NCBI GenBank assembly: GCA_017165825.1
Contig: CM029381.1
Coordinates: 2,743,086 to 2,807,085, forward strand
DNA: 64,000 nucleotides
DNA from: Hepsetus odoe
Taxonomy: Eukaryota > Chordata > Actinopteri > Characiformes > Hepsetidae
Reading direction: 5' to 3'
Shown: positions 33,622-47,500 of the stretch, in pieces
How positions within the stretch are numbered: the first letter of the stretch is position 1
Layout: the number at the start of each line of letters is the position of its first letter
Notes under the pieces: generated by a model
Told to the model about the DNA's origin: nothing
What the model saw: the letters and a program-made list of their open reading frames with translations, nothing else
Databases searched by the model: none
Made by a program: the position numbers and the translations under genes

Positions 33622-36600
33622 AGACTGCTACTGCTCTCACATGCTTCAGTGGACAAACATGCAGTGCAGCCAATTCATAGACAAAACTTAATATATATAT
33701 AATATAAATATTACTGTTTCAAGGACACTTACACACACACACACACACACACATGTCCTTTGTTAATCACAGTTGTAAAACTGTCTTGATATAGCAAGAC
33801 ATTTTATGTAAATGAGCCTCTGAGTTTATGCACCTGAATGGGCGGAGCTAAAACTGCAGGCTAAGCGAGTGAATATAAATATGTCATGAGGACTTTAAGG
33901 AATAAGGTAGAATTTGAAACATTGGCACTCTTCACGTCATTTTCTGTGATATGGCCCTTAACCTGCATGCTTCCAAATTTGCACATTAAGGTTTAAATGT
34001 CTTTAAATGACATTCTGGGACAATAAAAGTCATCCAGTGGAAACCCTCCACTCACCTTCACAGCATACGCATTGTTGTCGGAGGCGCACGAGGCCGAATA
34101 GTATACGGCGTCCCCTGCCAGGCAGCTGGCCTTGTTGCAGGTCAGTTTGAAGAGCGACCAGTTGCTCTCGTCGAAGCGCAGCGGGTCTTTCTGACTGTGG
34201 GTGAAATGTTCTTCGCACTTCAGTGCCAGGCGCCGCAGCGACTCCGCGTACAGACCACCCAGCTTGGAGTAGACGCACTCACGACTGTCCATGTTGCTTA
34301 GCAGAGTGTGGAGCTGCAGGGTGGAACCCATGGGGTTCGCACTTGGTGTCGTACCCTGGGTGGCACCGTGGGTCACAGTGGAGGTTGAGCCATGGGACAC
34401 TCCCTGGGTAGCACCATGGGAGTGTGCCAGCATGCTAAGCTGCGGCGAGGAGCAGGAAGTCAGGCTTCCCCGGCTGTGCACCCCAAGCCACCCGAGGTTC
34501 TTAGCCTGGCGATGGCTGTCTTCCAGAGAGTCACTGGAGGAAGATACAGGTCGCAGCTCCACAGGACTGGACGGTGGAAGTCCTGCACCATTGCCACTGA
34601 CGTTGCTCTCTGAACCGGTGAAGGGCAGTCGCGGGCGAGAGCGGGCAACTGCCCTGATGGCGGCCTCGCCGGGAGCTGAAGCAGTGCGGTTGATCAGCTT
34701 CTTCTCCGGCAAGGGGGGTGGCTGCAGCTGCCTGCCGAGACTGTTGCTAAGAAATGGGTCAGGATGTGGGGAACTGGGGGAAGCTGCCACAGGGCTGCTG
34801 GGAAATGGAGATGGGCAAGAGCGGAGCGTTGAATCCTGAGCACCTGGAGATGAAAGAGAGAGTGGGAATTTTAGTTATCGGCATTTAAGGCTTTTATAAC
34901 GACTCTATAACATACACATAAACAACAGATGTGTTTATAAAGGAATACTTCAAGAAATCCTAGAAAAGAATCAAAACAATTATTCACCATACGTCTCTCT
35001 TAGGGAGCCAAAAAGCTGCTATGCTTTCTCCCCTCTTTGATGCACTGATTGCAATTTCTCAACAAAAGAAAGTATCTCAAATTTCACTGACAATCTGGCA
35101 ATATACCAGAAAAATAAGCCCATGCTAGTAGAACCTAGGTCTGCGATGGACGGTCAACCTGTCCATTCTGTGCCTCTACCCTGGGATAGGCTGGGTTAGG
35201 ATACTTGGCACATAGATGGGGTGTATTGATAAGCTTGCTTACTGAACCATCTGAAGAGCATCAAAGATAAAGGGAAAAAATCGAGAAGCACGATTCAGGA
35301 AGAGTCAAAAAATTCAATGAGGCGTTTTTAGAAAAGGTGCTAAATTAATGGCACGAAGAAGTGAGCACGAGCGTCATCCATTCCCACATGGGCCAATCAA
35401 TGTCAAATTAATGTCAAAGCACTGATATAATGGAACAATTGTCTTTCCCTGGTAGCGGTTATGTCCTCTCCCTCACTCCCTCCCTCCCTCCCACCTTGCT
35501 TTCCCTACCAAGGAAAATAAAGATCCCTTATCAAGGGAAAACAGATGGGCTGATAATGGGGGGAGCACGTCAACTGCAATCACACCTTGCATTCCTCGCT
35601 CGTACACATCCGTTATTGTCATGATTTATCTTGAAGGCCAGACTGATTCCTTGAGTAGAGACAGACTGCCTGCCTCCTGGTGCTTGTGAGTTATTGTGTA
35701 ACTGAGAGAACGCCAGTGTGTGTGTGAATGTGTGTTGAGAGGGGTTGGTCATAACAGCCCCACTGTTTCTCCACGTTCTCCATTTCCAAACAACGCTACT
35801 GTATGGCCATCGCCGTCCAGCTGAATCGGTCTTGGGCTGAAAAGCATCCTGAAATCACGGTCTAGAGATCATTCTCATCAATTTACTGACCTTTTTGGCC
35901 CAAAACTCTCAATAAAAGGTGACCTCGTCACCACCTCACAGTACAGCTCCTTTCAGGAATGCATGAACAAGTGAAGAAATGAAGAAAGTCCCAAACCTTT
36001 ACCCTCAAGAACCCTCAAGTCCCGAGTCCTTGACCTCATGTTTATAAAAACCCTCAGGATAACTGAGCTGAACCTACAAAGATGTATATGAAGGCTTCTT
36101 CCAAAGACGCCGTCACACAAGACCTACGTCATGTAGACTTTAGAACCCTGTCCAGCTCCAGTGTCTTTTTCATTATGCGGCTAATCGAAATGGTCTGTGT
36201 TTATCAAGCGATTCTGCGGAAGTGATATCGTCAAGTCTGGTCACCAACTGTTTACCTCAGTGCCTTTTGAGGGCATCCCTGTGGCTGCCTACCAAAAGCA
36301 ATGCTCTAAAGATCACCCTCTTGCTTCCTGCTTCCTCTTTTTCTGAGATTGGTGTGATGCCACCAGCTGTGTTTCAGTGTCAGCCCTTACAATGTCTTTG
36401 AAATAAAAAGAATCATCTTGAGATGACATGAGTACATGTATGGACCAATACTAAACAGTTCTGATTCAAATGGGGGTCTATTTACTACACCATCGTTCTT
36501 GTTTAAGAGATGGAGAAAGACAAAAAGGGAGAGACCCATTTAGACCCATTAGTGGCTTCATGAGAACATTGGGATGACTCCTAGTGATAAACCACTGGGA

Positions 36601-39600
36601 AACCCTTATTTCCCCTTATTATCCTTTATCTCCCTCGTTCTCTCTCTACATCATTACCCTGTCTTTATCTCCCTCTCACCATCATTATCCATCCCATCTC
36701 CCTGGAAAAGCATAGTTACATGCATTTATGGGATGCCTGTGCCTAATCGCAAGCAAGCCCATGCTGAACGGCCCACGTTTCAAATAAAACTGAGCTGAGT
36801 CTGGTTGTTGTGGATATATCTCAGAGACACCACTCCTTTATGAGTGCAAAGAAGAGACCAAAAGATACTCAAAAGGACAAATGACATCATTCAGATATAA
36901 ACACATAAAGGTCTATGTCATTATGTTCAACTAGGGGTCTCAATGTCCAACACTGTTGGCTACTTTATCTGCAAGAACCCAGCAAATCTGGCGATCAACA
37001 GCTGAACAGCTGAAACAGTTGGAGATGTGGAGACTACTAGATTGCGGGGAATATAGTCTAGTGCATTGATGCAGATGGGGGCTTGCCAACTGCAGGAAAT
37101 ATGGCCTAGAAAACTGCAGGAGATATGTTTGAGGGGACTGCAGGGGATGTGGTCAAGCATATGGTGGGGGATGTAGCCTAGCGTATTGATCTAGAAGTGG
37201 TCTAGCTGACTGCGCGAGATATGGTCTATTTGACTGTTAGAGATGTGGTCTAGCGGCCAGCAGGAGACATGGTCTAGAGGACTGTCTGAGATGTGACTAG
37301 AGGACTGCCAGAAATGTGGCCTAGCGACCTGCAGGAGACACGGTCTAGAGTACTGTCGGAGATGTGGTCTAGCAGCCTATGGGAGACATGGTCTAGAGGA
37401 CTGTCGAAGATCAAATCAAGTCAAGTCAAGTCAAGGTTTTTATTGTCATTTCAACCATATACACAGTACATAGTGAAACGTAATAACGTTCCTCCAGGAC
37501 CCTGGTGCTACACATAAGATGACATAAGACATGACATAAGACAAACAAACAAGTGCAGACAACAACAGACAGAACAATAGATGGTGCATTCAGTACATTC
37601 ATCCTTCGAATAGCCACAGTGTTACAGAACAAAGCAGCACAAGTTGTTGTTGGCACTGTGATGAAGCAGCAATATTGTGGTTAAAATGGTGGTGCAAAAA
37701 AAAAAATATATATATAAAAATAAATAAATAGTAAGTAATAAGTATAGCAGCGGTAAGGTGATTATTAGTTCAACAGTCTGATGGACAAGGAGAAGAAACT
37801 GTTTCCCATCCTGGTAGTGGAGGCCCGTATGCTGCGGAACCTTTTCCTGGATGCCAGGAAGGAGAAGAGAGTGTGGGATGGGTGAGAGGGATCATCCACA
37901 ATGCTGGTTGCTTTAAGGATGTAGCGAGTGGTGAAAATGTCCTGTACAGAGGGCAGAGAGACACCGATGATCTTCACAGCTTTTCTCACAAACCATTGTA
38001 GGGACTTGTGGTCTGAGACGTTGCAGTTCCTGTACCAGGTAGTAATGCAGCTGCTCAGGATGCTCTTGATGGTTCCCCTGTAGAAGATCATGAGGATGGG
38101 TTGTGGAAGTTGGGCTCTCCTTAGTCTGCGCAGGAAGTAGAGACGCTTTCTTTGTGATGGAGCTGGTGTGAGGTTATCTGGAGTATCTCCACAGGTGAGG
38201 TGTTGATATTCATTGGAGAGTGGTCCAGACGTGGTCTCCTGAAGTCAACAACCATCTCTTTAGTCTTGTCGACATTCAGAGACAGGTTGTTGGTTCAACA
38301 CCAGTCCGTCAGCTGTTGTATCTCCTCTCTGTACGCCTCCTCGTCACCACCGCTGATCAGACCCACCACAGTTGTATCATCAGGGAATTTGATGATGTGG
38401 TTCGAGCTGTGCTTGGCTGCACAGTCGTGGGTCATCAATATGAACAGCAGTGGGCTGAGCACACAGCCCTGAGGGGCCCCTGTGTTCAGCGCAATGGTTT
38501 TTGAGGTGCTGTTACTGATCCTGATTGAATGGGGTCTCCAAGTCTCTCAGTAGAGATCTTCTCACCTCGGCCATGGTCAGACAGAGAACCTGGTTGTTTG
38601 GAGGAGGGATGGTCTTCCTCATTTCTGTGTTGTTCACCACATCAAACCGTGCGTAGAAGTGGTTTAGTGCAACTCGGAGGGAGGAGTCACCATCATAGGC
38701 AGGTGGAGATGTCCTGTAGTTGGTGAGGGCCTGAATGTCCTTCCACATGCACCGCGTGTCACCGGTGTTTCTGAAATGGCCATGGATTCTCTGTGCGTGA
38801 GATCACTTGGCTACTCTTGAAGGCACTGACTTGAAGGCCTTGTCCTGGGTTCTCAGGAGTCTGCGCACCTCTGTAGTCATCCATGGCTTCTGACTGGGTT
38901 GTGTGATGATGGACTTGGAGATAGTAACATCCTCAATGCACTTGCTGATGTAGCCAGTCACTGAAGCTGTGTACTCCTCCAGGTTGATGGAGTCACCGTA
39001 GGTTGCAGCCTCCCTAAACATGTCCCAGTCGGTGTGTTCAAAGCAGTCCTGAAGAGCAGAGATGGCTCCTGTGGGCCAGGTCTTTACCTGCTTCAGGGTG
39101 GGCCTCACACGCTTGATAATGGGTCTGTAAGCTGGGATCAGCAGAACAGAGATGTGGTCTGAGTGTCTGAGGTGGGGGCGGGGCTCCGCTCTGTACGCAC
39201 CGGCCATGTTTGTGTAAACACAGTCTAGCATATTTCCCGCCCTCGTTGCAAAGTTCACATACTAATGAAATTTAGGGAGAACTGACTTGAGATCTGCATG
39301 ATTGAAATCTCTGGCGATGATGAACAGTCCGTCCAGGTGGGAGTTGTTTTTTTTTGGGTGTTAGCACTAGCGATGGGTGGAATATAGACCGTTGTAATAA
39401 AAACAGTCCAATTTATTATCCAGGGAGCGGACATTGGCGAGGAGGACGGACGGGATAGCCGGTCGGTTAGTGTTAGCCTTTAGCTGAGCCCGGACCCCAG
39501 CAAGCTTGCCGCGTTTCTGTTTCCTCTCGCACCGCTTTCGATGTCCTCTCAGTCAGCCAGGTACAACAGGCAATCTCGGGGACTGAAGGCCTGGTCTTCA

Positions 39601-42600
39601 CAGCAGGCCGAGCTCCCAAAGCGTTGTTCGGAGAATTGCTGGAAGACTGTATCCTGGCTGATTCCTGAGCTCTAGCAGTGTTTGGCGGTTATATGTTAGA
39701 GCTTCCACAGTTGTGATGCTTATGTGCAAGTCTACTGATGAAAAATAGTTTGATGAAAGACTTGTTACAGACTTTAGAACCAAAGTTTGGACCCCGGAGC
39801 GCTTGCTGTGTGCAACCGTGCTGCCATCTTGGATTGAAAGGTGCGAAGATGTGACTAGAGGACTGTCGGAGATGTGGCCTAACGGCCTGCGGGAGATGTG
39901 GCCTAGCAACCTGTGGGAGATGTGGTCTAGAGGACTGTCAGAGATGTGGCCTAGTGACCTGCGGGAAATGTGGTCTAGAGGACAGTCAGAGATGTGACTA
40001 GAGGACAGTCAGAGATGTGGCCTAGTGACCTGTGGGAGATGTGGTCTAGAGGACTGTTGGAGATGTGACTAGAGGACTGTCAGAGATGTGACTAGAGGAC
40101 TGTCAGCGATGTGGCCTAGCGACATGCGGGAGATGTGGTCTAGAGTACTGTTGGAGATGTGGCCTAGCGACATGCGAGACATGTGGCTAGAGGACTGTCT
40201 GAGATGTGGCCTAGCAACATGCAGGAAATGTGGTCTAGAGGACAGTCAGAGATGTGACTAGAGGACTGTCGGAGATATGTGACCTAGCGACCTGCAGGAG
40301 ATGTGGTCTAGAGTACTGTCGGAGATTTGACCCAGTTAACTGCGGTCTAGAGGACTGTCGGAGATGTGACTAGAGGACTGTTGGAGATGTGACCTAGTTA
40401 CCTGCGGTCTAGAGGACTGTCGGAGGTGTGACCTAGTTACCTGCAGTCTAGAGGACTGTCGGAGATGTGACTAGAGGACTGTCTGAGATGTGACTAGAGG
40501 GCTGTCAGAGATGTGACTAGAGGACTTTCAGCGATGTGGCCTAGCGACCTGCAGGAGATGTGGTCTAGAGTACTGTCGGAGATGTGACCTAGTTACCTGC
40601 GGTCTAGAGGACTGTCGGAGATGTGACTAGAGGACTGTCGGAGATGTGACCTAGTCACCTGTGGTCTAGGGGACTGTCGGAGATTTGACTAGAGGACTGT
40701 CGGATATGTGACCTAGTGACCTGCAGGAGATGTGGTCTAGAGGAGTATTTGAGATGTGGCCTAGATGGAGATTGGATGGAGTACTGTCGTGATGTGGTCT
40801 AAAGGACTGACGGTGATGTGGCCTAGCGACCTGTGGGATATGTGACTAGAGGACAGTTGGAGATGTGGTCTAGATTACTGCTGTGATGTGGTCTAGAGGA
40901 CTGTCAGAGATGTGGCCTAGCGACCTGTGGGAGATGTGGTCTAGAGGACTGTCGTGATGTGATCTGTGGATTGAGGAAGCTGTGATCTAGCGGATTGTTG
41001 GAAACATGGTCCAGTGCACTGTGGGAAGTGTGGTCCACTCACCTGAGTCAGACAAGGCCTGCAGGCTGTCAGTTGAGGCTGTGTTGCTGTGGATTCCACG
41101 CAGGGAATGAGTCAGTGACTCAACTGATCCCTGTTGGCTGAGACGGTCCAGCTCCATACTGCTCGCACTCAGCTTACTGCACACCCTGCGTTAAAAAAAC
41201 AAGGAGCTTAAATATGCAAACTCAATTTACCACATGCAGACACACATGGACACCCTCCACATACCAAACACAGTTCCCTGTTCACAACACACTACACACC
41301 CAGTATGCATGACCATATTACACACTCTTATCTCTTTCTTGCTCTCTCCACCCTAACACACACCCTACACACAACACAGCAGGTCAATAAAACCCATTCA
41401 GTTCCTCTCTCTGCTCTCTCTTCTCTGTCCTTTTGCCTCCATCTCTTTACCTCTCTCTTTCTGCCTCTTTCCTTCCTTCTCTCTTTCGTCTCTAATCTCT
41501 CCTGCCCTGCCTCTTTCTCTAGTTTTTGTCTCTCTCTTCTTAGTTTAAGTTTAGATAACATATTTCCTGGTCACTGGGCCACTATCTCCCACCCACCCCA
41601 CCCTGCTAATTATAGTGAAGGACATTACGGGGTAAACAAAATGCCAGTGGAATCCCAGTGCAGTGGATTTTTGCTCTGTGGCATGGGACACTCATCTGCA
41701 ACCGGGTATGTAACTGACACACACTTGCAGCTTTCCCACAAAAGTTGGTGCAAATCTGGAAAAATGACCAGCTATGTCACATATTGTGTTTACCCCGATA
41801 TTGTCAAATACTTAACAGGACCAGGTAACCAAGTCCATTTTGAGAACAAGATGACACACCAAAGCATTGGTGGCCTGGTGATTAAAGTGAAAGTGACTAT
41901 TCTTGTCATTGTGAGAACACGGCACAGCACATCGTGAACCACAATGAAATTGGACTTCTGCATTTAACCCATGCACACAAACACACACCGCACAGCAGGG
42001 GCAGCTATGAAAGCACCTGGGGAGCAGTGACACGGACGATACCTTGCTGGTAAGGGGTTTGAATGCACAATCTTCCGAGCCTGTGGCCAACTGCCTAACC
42101 ACTAGGTGAAACACTGTGAAACGTCAGTGCACAGCGCACAGCGCACAGTGAGACAATGAAATTCAAGCTCAAGGGTACCTCAGGGCAACCTACCAGTAAG
42201 GGATTAGAACACACAATCTTCTAATCTTGGGGCAGTGTCCCTAAATACTATGCCACCACTGTCCCAGGCCACTGACTAGACAAACAAAAAACACATTTTA
42301 TGAGTGTTTCAGTCCAGATTGCTTTTTGAACAAGGCATGAATTAATCATGTTCTTATATATCTGGTTCCACAAACATCAAAATTTGCCAAATTTTAGAGA
42401 AACCTGCTGTTAAATTTGACCAAGTGAATCCACACCATCACCACAAATGTATTCACCAGCCAGGATGGAGCCCAGGGTTGGAGTCAGGGGATACGGCCCT
42501 CAGGAATCGTACGACCAGGAGATAGTAGATGATTTGTCCGCCCACTTATAACCCCCAGTTCTGGAGACCTTCAAATCTGAACCTGCTGGTTTTCTCGAAT

Positions 42601-43725
42601 GCATTTTGAAGTTGAGGAGCAAGCGTTTCATAAGCATCGCAACATACACACACACACACGTGCCACTGTCCACTTCTAGAACCATCGTCCACCTTAAACA
42701 ATGAAAATGCTGCCAAATTAAGGAAGGAAAACTTCCATCTAAAGAGCCTTTGTCTAAAAAAGGGCCGTGTGTGTACGAAAGGTAAATGAGTGATGGATGA
42801 GTGTGTGCCATGTGTGAGCATGCAGTCGTGCCCTTTTGAACCCACGAACCTGTGTCTCTTGGATACCTGAGCAAAGGAGCAGTCGCTGCGGCAATAAACC
42901 TACAAGGCACAGCAACGCCATCGGCAACACTCCGGGGAACAAATATATTCAAATAAAATAACAACAATCTCAGCATAGGTTCATACTTAATTTATTCCAT
43001 GTATGTTTATAAATTGTATAAAGTTATTAAATTAAATGTAATATTATAAAATATCTTAATTATTAAATATAAAATGTAAAAATGATTTATTTTTTGAATT
43101 AAGATATAATTCTAAATTATAGCCACAGAATATATTTAAAAATAAATCATATTTATTTAAAATACAATTTTTACTTTTATATTTAGTTCTAGACCTGTCT
43201 TCCATATATTCAAAATATATATTAAAATATACATTCTAAAAGATACATAAAAAGATATATAAAATATATATAAAAAAATGAAATAACATTTTGTATTCAA
43301 TGCATCAACGGATTTTATTTGTAAAATATAGAGAATGTATAATATTTATAATTATAATATTTTAAATATGAGTTCTAGATATATATTTAATTATATACAT
43401 GAAACATCCTAAAATATAACTCCAGAAATAAAATCTTATTACAGGCACTGTTCATGTTATTACATGGTTATTTAGGAGGGTTTCTCTTTTGGGAATGTTA
43501 GAGTCTTATTTTTGCTCCAGTCTCTTGTTAAAGACACGGGACAGACTGGTGTACTGCTTTAATGCAGGCACATCAGAGTGTGTCTCTTTGTACACTCAAG
43601 TGTCCAGCACAGAGTTATAAACATGGACAAGTATAGAGATGGGCTGTGTCCAAATCATTCCTTCTCTACTCTGTATGAAGTGAAAGTGAGACACCACAAC
43701 ACAGTGGGCCTTGTTACTTGGGGAC

Positions 43726-43760
<35 letters not shown>

Positions 43761-43930
43761 GACATGTGCAGAGGGGAGACCAGGAGTTGAGGATGTAGCT
43801 GCCAGACAAGAGGAGAAGGGGAAGGACAAAGAGGAGGTTTATGGATGTGGTGAGAGAGGACATTCAGCCAGTCGGATGAAGATGCAGAGGACAGGAAGAA
43901 ATCTGGTGAATCCTAACAAGAGAAGATGAT

Positions 43931-43966
<36 letters not shown>

Positions 43967-44538
43967 GAGAGAGAAAGAGATCTGTCTCAATGCTCCATTA
44001 GGGTGAGTGACGGCTATTCAGACACTCATTACAGCAGTTAATGACTCAAATGACCATCAGTCTTTTCTTTCCCTCCAAATTCCTCCCCCTTTCTCTCCCC
44101 CCCCCCCCCCTTTCTTGCTCTCTCACTTTTTTTTTCAGCCCGTTTGGGGGGATGTAAGAGAGGCGTTTTTTTCCAGGAATTCTTCAGAAAACTATCAGCT
44201 TAAATGTCCCCTCTGCCTCTTTCACTCTCTCCATCTTTAACTTTTTCCCCTTCTCTTTTTCATCGTCCCTTATTTCCCTGTTTCACTCTTACTCTTATTT
44301 TTCCCTTACACTCAATCTATTTATATTGATACATATTCATCACTCTCCCTCTCTTTCTCTCTCTCAGAAACAGATGTGTATTCCTTCATTTAATCGCTCT
44401 GATAAGACGATCAGCTTCTCCAAGGTCACTCCACTGTTGCCACGTTTGTCTTCATTTGTCCATCCTATCACCATGGGAACCATAGATCTCCCCTGATTGG
44501 ACAAGCCAACGGACAGAGTCAGGGTTTACAGGTGCAGT

Positions 44539-44569
<31 letters not shown>

Positions 44570-47500
44570 ATGGAATCTACTTTCAAACACCTCATTATGT
44601 TTCTACAGAAAGGAAATTGCATTAATGCAAATAAAATTTTTTAATTTCAACACACACATACAGAGGAAGAGAAAGAAGTGACAGAACAGAGAAAAAGAAA
44701 AAAGGGAGTGAGAGATCCACAGAGAGAGAGTGAGGTAGAAAGACAGAGAAGGAGAGAGAGAGAGGGATGTTGACATTTCTCCCTACGTTAGTTGACCTTG
44801 GTGAGCTGCTGAAATGGTGAGTGTGTGTTTTTCTGATGAGACGTCCACTCGGAATCCTCCCTCTCTCCATCTCCAGCAACCTTCCACCCTGCCCGAATTC
44901 CTCACCTCTTTCTTACAGAAAAGTCCCATTACTGCATTCTGGGAGCTGAAATCGAGGCCTGTTCCCCCTGCAGCAGTGTTAAAACCTGAACGTCACACAC
45001 GCTCCAACAGTCCAGCACCAAAAACCTGGTCAACGGCAGCTCCGGGGTCCCGAACCGACCGTCCAAGGTGTCGTGTGCAGAATCAGTGTCTGTAACTGTA
45101 CAGATATGTAACGGGGTTTCCAATAAAGTGGCCACCCATTGGGCTCACACAGGGTGTTTCCAATATAGTGGCCAGCCAGTGGAAGCACGAGGAACGCATT
45201 TCTAAAAAAGCGTCCCATGTGTGGAAGCCCAGAGGGTGTTTCCAATAAAGTGGCCGGTGAGAGGAACCCCCCTCCCCCAAGTGGATGTTTCCAATAAAGT
45301 GGCCACCCTGCGGAAACACAGGGTAGGTGATTCTAACAGAGTGTCCACTGGTTGGAAGCCCAGAGGGTGTTTCCAACAAAGTGCTCAGTGAGACAAGGCA
45401 CCAAGCGAGGGTTTCCTATAAAGTGGCCAGCAAGCGAATGCACAAGGTATGCGTTTCAGTGTCCAGCGAGTATACACTGCATGATATAAGTGGAAGGTCC
45501 TAATCCATGTACCCTTCTGACTGCTTTAGGAAATGAAGTCACTAAAGGTCACCTTTTGAAACACTCACTTACGGTTGGTTCCACTTACCATCAGAAGTGA
45601 AGCCACAGTGAGAACACATTATATTCAGCAAGAGACATGGTTTCCTGTGAGTCACCCACACTGTGTATATTCAGATACTCTCTCAGGTGTCCCGTCTCTG
45701 TTGAACTTTGTTCTGTCTAATGAGCGTCACCGAAACCCATGAGGGACTCGACAAAGAGCAACAAGAGCATGGAAGGCATTCGGGGTGCTAAAGTAAAAGT
45801 AGCATGGTGTATTCACTCTAAAAAAAACAAAAAAACAAGAAAACAACCACACACAAACACGTCTGCATTAGGTTCCAAAATTGTCCAAAGACCAAAGACA
45901 GACCTTCTTGTATTTTTAATGTATTGTTGAGGAACTGTTCCTCAGTTCTTCCTGAAGGACAGTGTTTTTGTCTCTCATTTTCAGTCCAGTCTCTGTACCT
46001 GAGCAGCTCTCCAGATCTTCCTGAAGGACAGTGTTGTTGTCTCTCATTTTCAGTACAGTCTCTGTACCTGAGCAGCTTGATTGTTTTTTGTTGGTTAATC
46101 CACACAGCGATCTTCGTCTGAACCTTCAAGCAGTACAAAGCTTCTAACTTAAGACATGAGGCAGTGAAGAAACAGATGATTCCAGATGATCAGGTGATTC
46201 ATTTACTGCTGAACATTGAGTGGGTGGAAACTCTTTATCTAGAACCTTATATCTTTAGGCACATTGCAGCCTGGAGCACAAAAACATTTGTTCCCATCTC
46301 TTTCATTTAATCTACTCAATAGGTTAAAAATTTGTGCATGGTACTGTACCTTTTGCAAAAATTAAGATTTGTGACAGGTGGGCCTGATAACGAAGTCCAT
46401 TCTAAATGTGTTCATACCAAAGGTAACGGAACATAAAATGAGCAACCATGCTAGGTTTTGCAAATTTCTTAGACATTAAGATGTATGTAAATGATGTTAG
46501 CTCACTAGAACTTCTTCATGTGACATGTGATCATTCTTTTTTGCCAGCAATACAGTTAGGGTAACTTGAGTGGTCATGGCCATGTAAGTAATCAAGAAAC
46601 CAAAAGCTTATTTTAACATTCAAGTCATCAGGCACACAGTTTATGCCAGGAAGCATAAATGCTGAAATGAAGCATGCAAGCATACACGCATGAGCTCCTG
46701 CTGGTGTGGGTTTCCTCCCTTTCGATCAGGTGGATGAGAGCGTCTTGTTCTTACTTCTAGATGCTTTTAACACTGCCAATGCCCTGTTTATTATTCAAAT
46801 TGTAATCAACAAAGCTTCTCTAGCCTGAAACCTCGCCATCTCAATGACAGGCATTGTGGGTATGCATTCAGACATGCCCAGAGCATGCTCAAGTCACAGT
46901 TCACAGCTTTTGTCGAGTTTGCCGGATTTGTCCGGGCTCCAGTGTTCCGGTATCACGGCTTTTAGGGGAGATTCGTTGCCGCATCAGTGAGTCCAGATCG
47001 ATTCCGCCAGTCTCCCTCAGGAAGGGAGATGCTGCAGGAACTTTATGTAATCAGAAACCTGTGAAGGGGAACCGTTCCTCTCTTTCTCTCTCATTTCTCA
47101 TGCCTTTATGCCTCACAGTGAAAGTCTGCTCTGGGCTGCAAGCCATGTGCCTGCAATTCCTGGTGCCAGGAAGAACCTGCCAGCCCAAGAGCTGGCACAG
47201 AGCAAGTGTGTTAGGGGAATACCTCAGACAAGAAAAAGCAGCAAAGGTTTTGCTTAACCAGACAGGTAGGCATCTCACCCCTGAGGTCAACACAAAGTAC
47301 AGATCAAGAGTTTTCGGGTGTAATGGGTAATTAGGATGTTAGCAGAAGTTAGCAAAATTGTCAGAAAGTCGACTTTGCTGAAGCGGCGGTTCGGAAACCC
47401 AAGTGTGCTCAGAATGGATGTTGTCCCCCTTTGGGGTTGTACTACTTTGGGTACAGAAGAAAAACCTCCAATTCTGCAAAGAGCAAAGGATGCGAAAAAA

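Noticed and set aside
34788..34790. GTG as a start for a prag1-like frame
   Set aside because: It is an internal Val codon; the reading frame continues upstream to a splice acceptor at 34844 in the right phase.
34291..34839. Plus-strand 182-codon frame over a prag1 exon
   Set aside because: Antisense shadow; the minus strand encodes conserved PRAG1 sequence with proper splice sites.
38200..38504. Plus-strand frames over the inserted LINE
   Set aside because: Complements of the minus-strand reverse-transcriptase remnants.
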